DNA of 41,678 nucleotides from an uncultured Verrucomicrobiota bacterium (GTDB lineage: Bacteria > Verrucomicrobiota > Kiritimatiellia > RFP12 > UBA3636). The stretch covers positions 1-41,678 of the forward strand of contig CAMOSH010000014.1 in the NCBI GenBank assembly GCA_946624575.1. Direction: 5' to 3'. Under the pieces are notes generated by a model. That model worked only from the letters and a program-made list of their open reading frames with translations, made no database searches and was not told the origin of the DNA. Both the position numbers and the translations under genes were made by a program. Below are positions 33,976-41,678 of the stretch, piece after piece. Positions within the stretch are counted from its first letter, which is position 1, and each line of letters begins with the position of its first letter.

Positions 33976-35772
33976 TCAATTCCTCGGAACAAATACGTTC
34001 ATGTCCAAGTCCGAATTTCCGGACTCGCGCAGGACCTCGACGAAGCGCGGTATGTTGCCGGTGGCCGTGTGGAAGCCCTGTATCGAGCCGTCCGGTCCGA
34101 AACCGGTGCGATTGTAGACGAACACGTCCTGCATGGTTATCACGTCGCCTTCGCGGCCGGTCACTTCGGTGATGTTCATGATCTTGCGGGAGCCGTCCGG
34201 CAGGCGGCTCTGCTGCACGATCAGGTTCACGGCCGAGCAGATCTGCTCGCGTATCGCGGAGGAGGGCAGGTCGAAGCCGGCCATCATGACCATGTTCTCC
34301 AGGCGCGAGAGCGCGTCGCGCGGCGTGTTGGCGTGAAGCGTCGTGAGCGACCCGTCGTGGCCCGTGTTCATCGCCTGGAGCATGTCCAGCGCCTCCGCGC
34401 CGCGACATTCGCCCACGATGATGCGGTCCGGCCGCATGCGCAGGCAGTTCACCACCAGATCGCGAATCGCCACGCGCCCCTTGCCCTCGATGTTCGCCGG
34501 GCGCGCCTCCAGCCGCACGATGTTGCGGTGCGAGAGCTTCAGTTCCGCGCTGTCCTCCACGGTCACGACGCGCTCGCCATGCGGTATGAACTGCGAAAGC
34601 ACGTTCAGCAGAGTCGTCTTGCCGGACCCCGTGCCTCCGGAGACCACGACGTTCTGCCGGTTCCTCACCGCGCACTCCAGAAACGCAGCCATCTCCGGCG
34701 TCATGCTCCCGAATTTCACCAGGTCGTCCGTGGTGAGCTTCCTTTCGGAGAACTTGCGCACCGTCATGGACGCGCCGTCCAGCGCCAGCGGCGGGATGAT
34801 CGCGTTCACGCGAGAGCCGTCGGGCAGGCGCGCGTCTACCATCGGGGAGGCGTCGTCAACGTGGCGCCCGAGCGGCTCCACGATGCGCCGGATGATCTGC
34901 AGCAGATGCTTTTCGTCGAAGAACCGGACGCCTGTTTCAAAGAGCAGGCCCTTGCTTTCGACGAAGATCCTGTCCGGTCCGTTGACCATGATTTCCGAGA
35001 CGTTCCCAGAGCGCAGCATCGGCGAAATCGGTCCGTAGCCGACAAGCTCGTCCATGAGCGCCTGGCGGAACGTCTCGTACGGGATGTCGGACGGCAGTTC
35101 GTGGCGCTGCTCGCGAAGCGTCTGGTTGAGGCATTCCTCGAGGCGTGGCAGGAGGGTCTCGTCGGACGTAAGGTCCAGAGCATCCTCCGAGAGGTTCATC
35201 TTTTCGAGGATGCGGGCGTGCAGGCGGCGCTTGAGCGCCATGGTCTCCTCGCCGCACATGAGAGCGGCGTCCTTGAATTCGTCTCGCAGCGCGGCCTCCT
35301 TCGCGTCGCGCGCAGCCCCGTGAAGGGACTGCGGCGCAGGAGGGGAAGCCGTGGCCTGCGCATGGCGCGGCACGGGCTGCGGCACAGGTGGGGAGGCTGC
35401 GGCCGACGCCGCAGCAGAAGGCGGCGCATGGCGCGGCGCGGGCGGCGGCGCAGGTTGGGAAGCTGCGGGCGGTGCCCCAGAGCCATCGGCGGAGCCAAAC
35501 TTCAGCTCCGTGCGGCCTATGCGGATGACGTCGCCTTCGGCAAGAAGCGTCGGGCCTTCGACGCGGGCGCCGTTCACGAATGTCCCCGACCGGCTTCCAA
35601 GGTCTTCCACCGCCACGACGCCGCCCACGGACGCAAGCCGGGCGTGCCGGCGCGACGCGCCGGTGTCGAGCACCCGTATCTGCGCTTCCGCGCTGCGCCC
35701 CAACACGAGATCAAAGTCTCCGGGCGGAAGCGCGACGTCGCCGGTCTCGGCGTGAAGGAAAAGCCTCGGCAT
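33976..35772 (-). CDS. tadA: TadA/CpaF assembly ATPase with N-terminal FHA domain
   Basis: This 598-residue fusion has an FHA domain at residues about 20-92 (GRS at 25, SRRH at 40, LGSRSGTFVNG at 58). A Pro/Ala-rich linker with repeats (about 95-160) leads to a complete TadA ATPase: EIMVNGPDRIFVE near 260, Walker A GGTGSGKTT at 379-387, Walker B IIVGE near 451, histidine box GHDGSLTTLHAN near 471. TadA hydrolyses ATP to polymerise Flp pilins. Ordinary TadA proteins are about 400-480 residues without FHA. The fusion implies that threonine phosphorylation directly positions or switches the motor. It overlaps nothing and sits 3 bp from both neighbours. Confidence 0.95.
   Translation of the reverse strand: MPRLFLHAETGDVALPPGDFDLVLGRSAEAQIRVLDTGASRRHARLASVGGVVAVEDLGSRSGTFVNGARVEGPTLLAEGDVIRIGRTELKFGSADGSGAPPAASQPAPPPAPRHAPPSAAASAAASPPVPQPVPRHAQATASPPAPQSLHGAARDAKEAALRDEFKDAALMCGEETMALKRRLHARILEKMNLSEDALDLTSDETLLPRLEECLNQTLREQRHELPSDIPYETFRQALMDELVGYGPISPMLRSGNVSEIMVNGPDRIFVESKGLLFETGVRFFDEKHLLQIIRRIVEPLGRHVDDASPMVDARLPDGSRVNAIIPPLALDGASMTVRKFSERKLTTDDLVKFGSMTPEMAAFLECAVRNRQNVVVSGGTGSGKTTLLNVLSQFIPHGERVVTVEDSAELKLSHRNIVRLEARPANIEGKGRVAIRDLVVNCLRMRPDRIIVGECRGAEALDMLQAMNTGHDGSLTTLHANTPRDALSRLENMVMMAGFDLPSSAIREQICSAVNLIVQQSRLPDGSRKIMNITEVTGREGDVITMQDVFVYNRTGFGPDGSIQGFHTATGNIPRFVEVLRESGNSDLDMNVFVPRN
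35316..35465 (-). repeat. Imperfect repeats encoding the TadA Pro-rich linker
   Basis: About three imperfect units of 50-65 bp built on the plus-strand word TGCGGCGCAGGTGGGGAAG encode the linker between FHA and ATPase. The word and the adjoining GCCCCGTGAAGGG resemble the 81-bp repeat at the left edge of the window, suggesting the linker grew from the same repeat family. Confidence 0.6.
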
Positions 35773-35775
35773 GTC

Positions 35776-37377
35776 CTACCAGGCGAGCCAGTTCAGCGGC
35801 TCCCAGCAGCCGCGATGCTTCTTGGTGGCATCGCGCTCGTTCTTAACGCGAGTCTCCGTGTCGGTGTCCGCGTCGAGCGTGATGTCGCGCATCGGAGTGT
35901 TTGGCACCATCGGAGCCTCGGCATCAAGATCGACCTTGCGGATGGACACCAGCACCAGCAGCGCCTGGTCATCGTAGTCGTGCCGCTTGTCGGACACAAA
36001 CCAGTTGACGATCGGAATGTGCCGCAGCACCGGAGTCCCCTCTCCTGTGGAGTGTTCGAAAAGCGATTCGTAGCCGGCGACGGCGACTGTCTGCCCCAGC
36101 GGAATGCGCACGAGCGGCGAAACGGAGCGCTTCTCCTGTCTGACAGTGGTCGCGCCGTTGCCGTTGCCGGCGGGAAATTGCGGTTCCCCGAAAAGTTCGA
36201 TGTCAATGTCCGCCTCGGCGTCAGTCGCGGAGATGCGGCGCGAGTTCTTGTTGACGATCTTGAAGCCGTAGTCGTAGTCCTGCGCTTCAGGCGCTTCGCC
36301 CTCGCCGGAAGCCGGAGGCGTCACCTTCATTGATCCGCCGATGTGAAGCGTCTTTCCGGGATCGCCGTTCGCGTGGAACCGGAGCGTTCCCTGCTCGCGT
36401 TGCCGCGTGACGCCGTTGTTGGCGAGCATTTCCAGCGTTGACGAAAGCGACGCACCGATTGTCACGTTGTTGAACTTGCCGTGCTGGCTCTGACGATGAC
36501 CGCCGACGAGAAGCAAGTCCGTGAGTCCGCCCCAGACCGCGTTCGCCACGAGACGGCCCGTGCTTGCCCGCTGCTGAAACTCCCTCCTGGACACCATTAC
36601 GAACGCCACGCCCAGTTCCAGCAATGCGTCGTCCACGGCCACGTTCACCACGGCCTGCGCCACGGTCGAAGTCGCCGCGCCTTTCGGCTCGCTCACGATT
36701 TGCAGCCAGCTCTGCCCCTTCAGGACGCGCGTCAGCTTTTCGACGTCCTTCGCCGAATAAACGGTGCCGGTGAATTTCAGCACGTTGTGAGCGTAGTCCA
36801 TCGCAATCTGCCCCTCGGCGGGACGAACCCCGGCGTCGGCAAGCGGGATTCCCTCCGCCACCAGTTCCTTGCGCAGATTGTTGATTGTTCCCGGATCGAC
36901 GCTGAATTCTACCACTGCCTCGATCTTGTCCTTGAAATCGGAGAGCGAGCAGATCTTCTCGAACTTGGCCCAGTCGGAGGGATTGCTTATCGTGCCGGTG
37001 ATGGCGATCTTGCTCTTGCCCTTGACGAATTCGATGTCGTTGAAGTCGGAAAGCCACTTGCGAAGCGAACGAAGCGTGTCGTCCAGATCGCCGACAACCT
37101 CGACTTTGAGAAGAAGTCCCTCGCCACCGCCGGCGTCGAGGAATTCAACCTGGCACGACCCCTGCGTCTCGCCAGCTGTGACAATCGCCGATGTCGCGCC
37201 TTCGTGCATCGAAACGGAAACCAGCTCCTTGCCAATGATTCTGCGCCCCTTGGGCACAAATCCCAGATCGACGCCCTCGCTGCGCCCAGCAGGGAGCGTC
37301 AGAGAACGCGTTTCGGCGGAAGCAATCGCCGCCGCCGCGGCCATTGCCGCAAAAATCATCTTTGCTCGTGTGTTCAT
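35776..37377 (-). CDS. rcpA: Tad pilus secretin (CpaC/RcpA-like)
   Basis: This 533-residue protein has a signal peptide (about 1-21). The N-terminal pilus-assembly domain (GRSEGVDLGFVPKGRRIIGK) is followed by BON/N-domain-like segments (ITGTISNPSDWAKFEKI, LKFTGTVYSAKDVEKL) and a C-terminal secretin region ending VLRHIPIVNWFVSD near 449-463, the hallmark of type II/III secretins. It forms the outer-membrane ring for the pilus. The sequence beyond 475 is an Asp/Thr-rich tail. It starts 53 bp after CpaB in AT-rich DNA with a weak ribosome site. Confidence 0.9.
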   Translation of the reverse strand: MNTRAKMIFAAMAAAAAIASAETRSLTLPAGRSEGVDLGFVPKGRRIIGKELVSVSMHEGATSAIVTAGETQGSCQVEFLDAGGGEGLLLKVEVVGDLDDTLRSLRKWLSDFNDIEFVKGKSKIAITGTISNPSDWAKFEKICSLSDFKDKIEAVVEFSVDPGTINNLRKELVAEGIPLADAGVRPAEGQIAMDYAHNVLKFTGTVYSAKDVEKLTRVLKGQSWLQIVSEPKGAATSTVAQAVVNVAVDDALLELGVAFVMVSRREFQQRASTGRLVANAVWGGLTDLLLVGGHRQSQHGKFNNVTIGASLSSTLEMLANNGVTRQREQGTLRFHANGDPGKTLHIGGSMKVTPPASGEGEAPEAQDYDYGFKIVNKNSRRISATDAEADIDIELFGEPQFPAGNGNGATTVRQEKRSVSPLVRIPLGQTVAVAGYESLFEHSTGEGTPVLRHIPIVNWFVSDKRHDYDDQALLVLVSIRKVDLDAEAPMVPNTPMRDITLDADTDTETRVKNERDATKKHRGCWEPLNWLAW

Positions 37378-37430
37378 CTCATTGTGTTTTTATTGTGTGT
37401 TCTCGTGAAAACCTTTAAACTTTTCTATCT

Positions 37431-38171
37431 TTATTGCCCAGCCGTTACCGCCTTGTCCCTCGCGACCAACGCCCTCTCCGAAAGATCCGCCGAAGTCACG
37501 CCCGCAGATTCCTGCACGCTACGGTGCGACGAATCTCCGCGCAGTCGCAGCATCGGATACAACGGCGCATTGAGCGAAGCCACCAGCAGCCGCTGCGCCT
37601 CCTTCGGGCTCATCGACACAAGCACCCCGTCCTGCATTCTGCGGACCACGCGCACCATCGGGAACAGCACCCGCGCCGTCTGGACGCGCGCCACTTCGGC
37701 GTTGCCTTCCATGTCAGTCTTCCCGGATGCCTTCAGGTCCTGCGCCACCATCACGATCGCGATTTCGTCCCCTTCCTGCAACGCGGCGACCAGCGTGGCA
37801 TCCGCAAAATGCACTGGCACAATCCAGTCGCCGCGCACGACTTCGTCCGAAAGTCTCCCCACTCCCGAAATCACGTCGTCAAGCAGGATGAATCCGCCGC
37901 TCGCGATGTCGCGCACAAGTTTCTGCCCCACGACGAGATTCTGGTTCTCGGTGCGGACATGCTGGTGGTTGATATACGCAGAGCGCGGAATCTCGACGGA
38001 ACCAAAATCCCCCTCCCGGACATCCTGACCGGCAGAGAGGTTCTTGTTGGCGACGATCACGCTGATTTTGCCGATCTCCTCGCCGCTGTTGCGCGCGACG
38101 AGCCGACTGACGGCGAACACCGCCGCCAGGCCCAGGAGGACCGCCAGTACCAGAGGAATTGTGTTTTTCAT
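37431..38171 (-). CDS. cpaB: Flp pilus assembly protein CpaB/RcpC
   Basis: This 246-residue protein has one N-terminal membrane anchor (about 5-25) followed by a SAF-type domain (VIVANKNLSAGQDVREGDF, then RDIASGGFILLDDVI) and a C-terminal RcpC domain. It is the classic CpaB layout and size. CpaB acts in the periplasm with the secretin encoded next. The ATG follows an AT-rich leader. Confidence 0.93.
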   Translation of the reverse strand: MKNTIPLVLAVLLGLAAVFAVSRLVARNSGEEIGKISVIVANKNLSAGQDVREGDFGSVEIPRSAYINHQHVRTENQNLVVGQKLVRDIASGGFILLDDVISGVGRLSDEVVRGDWIVPVHFADATLVAALQEGDEIAIVMVAQDLKASGKTDMEGNAEVARVQTARVLFPMVRVVRRMQDGVLVSMSPKEAQRLLVASLNAPLYPMLRLRGDSSHRSVQESAGVTSADLSERALVARDKAVTAGQ

Positions 38172-38194
38172 TGTTTTTTATGTCGGTTCGTTTT

Positions 38195-38225
38195 CCCGCC
38201 GAGCGCGGGATGCGCGCCCGGCGGG
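38195..38225. other. Strong GC hairpin between surface protein and CpaB genes
   Basis: CCCGCCG at 38195-38201 pairs with CGGCGGG at 38219-38225, and inner GCGCG/CGCGC pairing extends the stem to about 13 bp with a short loop. On the minus strand it is followed by AAAACG rather than T residues, so it is not a standard intrinsic terminator. It could uncouple expression of the two genes by RNA processing or attenuation. Confidence 0.6.
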
Positions 38226-38236
38226 CGTTGGTGCAT

Positions 38237-41200
38237 TCACTTCCCGGCCTTGGTCTCCGCCTTGGCCTTCGCCTCCGCCTCGCGCGCGGCCTTGGCCTCC
38301 GCCTTGGCCTTGGCTGCCGCTTCGGCCTTTGCCTTGGCCTCCGCCTCGCGCGCGGCCTTGGCCTCGGCTTTCGCCTTGGCCGCCTCCTCGCGCTGCTTGG
38401 CCTTGGCCGCCTTTTCGGCAAGTTTCGCCTGCTTCTTCGCTTCGGCCTTTTCGGCTTTAGTCTTCGCCGCTTCGGCCTTGGCCGCCTCGCGCTCCGCCTT
38501 CTCCTTCGCCTTCCGGGCCTTCTGCTCTTCGGTTTCAGGTTTGGCTGTGCGGGTGTAGATTTCGTCGAACTTGGTGACGTCGGAGAGTCCGCTCTCGAAC
38601 GAGGAGAGAACGTAGTCGCCGTTGCCGTACTCCCAGTCGTCCAGGAGCGTGGCGTTCACTTCGTCGTCCACGACCGGCTGGAAGCGCAGCGTGTCGAGCC
38701 GCAGGTAGTCGACTGAGCCGATCGACGCGGCTTCGTTCACGTCCATGTCCGTGTGCACGAACACCGGCGATCCGAACACGCCCTGCTTGCTCTTGAGTTC
38801 CGGCGTCTCGACCGTGAACGCCTCGGCACGGTGGATCTTGCGGATGAGGTCGGGATTGCCGTCCAGCACCTGGCCGTTGATAATAACGAGTCCCGGAACC
38901 TTCTGGCCGGACGTGTTTCCCTTGTAGCCGTTCCAGATGTCGTACACCTTGTCACGGTCGGCCTTGGCCACGACGTACACGTAGCCTTCGTTGTCCACGA
39001 CGGCCAGTCCTTCGCCCCTGGAGCCCTTGCCCGCGAGCGAGCCGCTCCTGAGGTTGAGCTTGCCACCGACGTCCAGCTCGATGTGGCCGGAGCCGTCCGC
39101 GGAAACCTTTCCGAGGTGACCGGCCACGTCGAGCGTCATGTCGCCCGTGGCGCTGATCTTGCCGGTGCCGGCGCCGGCCGGCGCCAGGCGTCCGGTCTCG
39201 CCGAGGTTCGGCGCGTGCAGCTCCAGATCCCCGCCAGTGGCGGCAATTTTGCCTACGCCCACGGTTCCGGTCGCGGTCTCCTCGAGGTACACGTTGCGGC
39301 CGGTCACTTCCTTGAGCACCCCGCCCTGCGTCTTCGTGACGATCGGCGCGGAGGACGTGCCGATGTCGCCGGAGGCCTTCATGGTCAGGTTCTTCGTGGC
39401 GACCTCGGAGCCGTTGTCGGTGATGGAGCCCTTGGCGTCGAACGTCGCGTCGGTCGCCGAAACCTTGCCCATGGCGATGCTTCCGGTGGTGGCCTCGACG
39501 CTCTTGGCGGTCATCGTCTCGAATTCGAGATTGCCGCTGGCACCGCTGCCGCCCTGGCCCGCTATCGTCAGGTCGCCGCCGACGTTGATTTCCGCGAGCG
39601 TCACGTCGCCCTTGACGCCGAGCGTTGCGTCCTTCTTGACATCGACCAGCTTTTTCGAATTGAACGACCCGCCGACATCGGCTTCGAGCGTCCCGGCCGT
39701 CAGCGTGTCGACCGAGGCGTTGCCGCCAACCGCGAGATCGGCGGTGCCGCCGACCTTCACGCTGGACGCCGAAAGCGCCTTGCCCGTGTCGAGCGTCAGG
39801 TCTCTCCCCGCCTCAAGCGAGTTCACCTGGGTGCTGCCGCCCACGTCGAGCGTCAGGTCGCCGCCCGCGCTGGTGTTGGAGACGGTGTAGTCACCGGAGG
39901 CGTGGGCCGCTACGTTCCCCTTGTTCGCGGCGATGGTGCTGCCGCCGATGTTCTTGGCGTCATTGACGTCCACGTCGCCCCCCTTGGAGACGATGCCGTC
40001 GGCCGCGCCGCCGGCTGTCGTCGTCTCTTCAAGCGTCTTCGCCTGGACTTCGCCGGTCCGGGGGACTTCGTTCACCGAGATGCCGGCCGCGCCGTCCTCG
40101 GCGATTGGTCCTGCCTTGACGCTGTAGCCGTTGGCATTGATGGTGATGTCCCCGCCGGCGCTGATTCCCAGCGTAGAATCTTTCTTTAGGGCGAGCGTCA
40201 AGTCGCCGTCCGTGCTGAACGCCGCCTTGTCGGCCTCGACTTCTCCGGGGTTGATGTCGCCCTTGGCGCTGGTGTAGAGCGTCTTGGCGGAGAGCGCGTC
40301 CGCCTCGATGCTTGCGCCGGAGACGAGGGCCATCGTGTTTCCGGCGGTCGCGCCGGCGTTGATGTCAATCTTACCGCCCGCATCGATGTAGAGGTCGCCG
40401 GCGGTCGCCATGACAGCGGCATTGGCCGTCGTGGCGCCCTTGCTGACGATCGTCACGTTGTCCGAGCCGGTGACGGCCGCGCCGAGCGTGATGTCGCCGG
40501 CGGTCGTTTCAAGCCGGATTTCGTTCGCCTGGACGGCCTGTCCGACGGCGAGGGCGTCGCCGGCCACGACAACCGCCGCGCCGGTGAGCGCGCCGTTGGC
40601 GGCCGTCTGGATGCCGGAGAGCGCGCCGCTGGCAACTCCGCTTGCGGCGGCGTCGGCGGAGTTCACCTTGTTGACGTCAACGCTTGCGACGGTTCCGACC
40701 GTCAGGGCGTCGCTTTCGGTCGCGAAGGCGTTTGCGCCCGCCTGGACGGCCAGGGTCTCAACGGTCGTTTCGATGTGGTCGCTGCCGGCGCCGACGCTGC
40801 CGGAGGCCGTGAGCGCCGCATTGGCCGCCGTTATGTTGGCCGCGCCGCCATTGGCGTCGGTGATGTCGCCGCCATTGGCCTTGACCGCGACGGTCTTGCC
40901 TTCGGCGCTGATCGCCGCGAGTTCGACGCCCTGGCTGGCCTGGACGAGAACGTTGCCGCCCGCCGTGGTCGTCGTGCCGTCGGCCATCGCCACGTCGCCG
41001 CCCTGCGCCTCGACGTAGGCGTCGCCCGCCGTCGCCGTGACGTTCGCGTTCTGCCGGACGCCGGCCTTCGCAAGCAGCGTCGCGTTCTGCGCCGCCGTCA
41101 CCGTGGCGTTCGCGATGATGTCGCCCGCCGTCGTTTCAAGAACCGCGCTGTTGCCGGCGTTCACCGCCTCGGAGACGGTCATCTGGCCATCCGCGAGGAT

Positions 41201-41678
41201 GGAGAGGTCGGAGGCCACGGCGTTCGCGCCGGCGAGGTCGTCGTCCGTCACATCGGCGGTGCCGGCGTCGGCCGTCGCGACCTTCTTCACGGTCACGCCG
41301 TTGACGCCGCCGACAGTCACGGCCTTGTCGTTGTGGACGAAGGCCACGCCGGTAGTTGCCTTGGCCTCGAGGTTGTCAACCGAGGTCTCGATGTCGTTGC
41401 CGCCGGTGCCGCCGATGGCGTTCTTCGCCTCGAGGCGGACCTTCTGCGCCGTGACGTTCGCGGCCTCTGCCGCCGTGTTGTCCGTGATCGAGCCGTTCTT
41501 CGCGTAGATGCTCGCGCTGCCGGCGGTCGCGCTGACCGCCGAGAGCTTCACGTCGCCCGCGGTGCCGGTCGCCGCGATGCGCGCGTTGCCGCCCGCCGTC
41601 GTCGTCGTGCCGTCGGCCATCGTCACGTCGCCGCCCTGCGCCTCGACGTAGGCGTCGCCCGCCGTCGCCGTGACGTTC
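38237..41678 (-). CDS. Beta-helix, haemagglutinin-like surface protein (5' end outside window)
   Basis: The frame is open to the window edge, so the N-terminus is missing; at least 1146 residues are present. Short Gly/Ala/Asp/Val/Thr strands repeat throughout (ALVSGASIEADALSAKTLY, GGDLTLDVGGSTQVNSLEAG), as in filamentous-haemagglutinin or autotransporter beta-helices. A longer 211-residue periodicity is visible near the start. The C-terminal 90 residues are almost only Ala, Lys and Glu. It has no beta-barrel autotransporter domain, so export may be by two-partner secretion or another route. It may be an adhesin that works with the pilus. Its own hairpin separates it from CpaB. Confidence 0.82.
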   Translation of the reverse strand, partial: NVTATAGDAYVEAQGGDVTMADGTTTTAGGNARIAATGTAGDVKLSAVSATAGSASIYAKNGSITDNTAAEAANVTAQKVRLEAKNAIGGTGGNDIETSVDNLEAKATTGVAFVHNDKAVTVGGVNGVTVKKVATADAGTADVTDDDLAGANAVASDLSILADGQMTVSEAVNAGNSAVLETTAGDIIANATVTAAQNATLLAKAGVRQNANVTATAGDAYVEAQGGDVAMADGTTTTAGGNVLVQASQGVELAAISAEGKTVAVKANGGDITDANGGAANITAANAALTASGSVGAGSDHIETTVETLAVQAGANAFATESDALTVGTVASVDVNKVNSADAAASGVASGALSGIQTAANGALTGAAVVVAGDALAVGQAVQANEIRLETTAGDITLGAAVTGSDNVTIVSKGATTANAAVMATAGDLYIDAGGKIDINAGATAGNTMALVSGASIEADALSAKTLYTSAKGDINPGEVEADKAAFSTDGDLTLALKKDSTLGISAGGDITINANGYSVKAGPIAEDGAAGISVNEVPRTGEVQAKTLEETTTAGGAADGIVSKGGDVDVNDAKNIGGSTIAANKGNVAAHASGDYTVSNTSAGGDLTLDVGGSTQVNSLEAGRDLTLDTGKALSASSVKVGGTADLAVGGNASVDTLTAGTLEADVGGSFNSKKLVDVKKDATLGVKGDVTLAEINVGGDLTIAGQGGSGASGNLEFETMTAKSVEATTGSIAMGKVSATDATFDAKGSITDNGSEVATKNLTMKASGDIGTSSAPIVTKTQGGVLKEVTGRNVYLEETATGTVGVGKIAATGGDLELHAPNLGETGRLAPAGAGTGKISATGDMTLDVAGHLGKVSADGSGHIELDVGGKLNLRSGSLAGKGSRGEGLAVVDNEGYVYVVAKADRDKVYDIWNGYKGNTSGQKVPGLVIINGQVLDGNPDLIRKIHRAEAFTVETPELKSKQGVFGSPVFVHTDMDVNEAASIGSVDYLRLDTLRFQPVVDDEVNATLLDDWEYGNGDYVLSSFESGLSDVTKFDEIYTRTAKPETEEQKARKAKEKAEREAAKAEAAKTKAEKAEAKKQAKLAEKAAKAKQREEAAKAKAEAKAAREAEAKAKAEAAAKAKAEAKAAREAEAKAKAETKAGK
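40951..41045. repeat. 95-bp direct repeat, copy 1
   Basis: It matches 41584-41678 with two mismatches at a spacing of 633 bp (211 codons), so it preserves the reading frame of the surface protein. Confidence 0.9.
41584..41678. repeat. 95-bp direct repeat, copy 2 (reaches window edge)
   Basis: Near-identical to 40951-41045 and still matching at the last base of the window, so the repeat is probably longer and more copies may lie outside. Confidence 0.88.

Noticed and set aside
34069-38028. Plus-strand frames of 754 and 515 codons
   Set aside because: They are antisense to TadA, secretin and CpaB, all of which have firm family signatures.
38753-40189. Plus-strand frame of 478 codons
   Set aside because: It is a shadow of the repetitive surface protein gene.

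Overview
The window is a single, tightly packed minus-strand locus: every supported gene reads right to left. Most neighbours are separated by a few bases or overlap as ATGA/GTGA, so much of it is probably one or a few long operons. GC content is high (about 60-70% in most genes) with distinctly poorer patches. No rRNA, tRNA, CRISPR or insertion sequence is visible. The Tad pilus genes, eukaryote-type Ser/Thr kinase, PP2C phosphatase, FHA proteins, Ala/Lys/Glu-rich coiled coils and weak Shine-Dalgarno signals suggest a Gram-negative, possibly PVC-group bacterium (Verrucomicrobiota/Kiritimatiellota-like). That placement is an inference without a marker gene.

Layout in transcription order (right to left). 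41.7-38.2 kb: the 3' part of a large beta-helix, filamentous-haemagglutinin-like surface protein. 38.2-32.2 kb: the Tad core, CpaB, secretin, an FHA-fused TadA ATPase, TadB and TadC. 32.2-27.9 kb: two FHA proteins with single membrane spans. 27.9-26.7 kb: two small Flp-type pilins and the prepilin peptidase TadV. 26.6-25.9 kb: a GYF_2 membrane protein. 25.9-15.8 kb: TadE-like and giant TadG-like pseudopilins, a secreted protein, a lipase-like secreted protein, a second TadE-like protein, a lipoprotein and a secreted acidic protein. 15.8-9 kb: a pilin-like N-terminus fused to a large toxin-like body, two paralogous TPR membrane proteins (one with ankyrin repeats) and a pilin-like N-terminus fused to a von Willebrand A domain. 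8.8-0.2 kb: a second, short TadA-type ATPase, a membrane PP2C phosphatase and a membrane protein with two tandem Ser/Thr kinase domains. The left edge is an 81-bp tandem repeat with nested hairpins.

Working model (inference). This is a Tad-type pilus/secretion machine under threonine-phosphorylation control: kinase, phosphatase and three FHA proteins, one FHA being built into the assembly ATPase. It is comparable in logic to the PpkA/PppA/Fha control of type VI secretion. The kinase and phosphatase share an extracytoplasmic domain, which suggests a common outside signal. The Flp pilin module has been reused at the N-terminus of a vWA protein and a toxin-like protein, and in degraded form in a TPR protein. 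A lipase-like protein sits among the pseudopilins. Together this looks like an 'armed' or function-carrying Tad pilus. No CpaE/TadZ and no CpaD/RcpB homologue is recognisable in the window.
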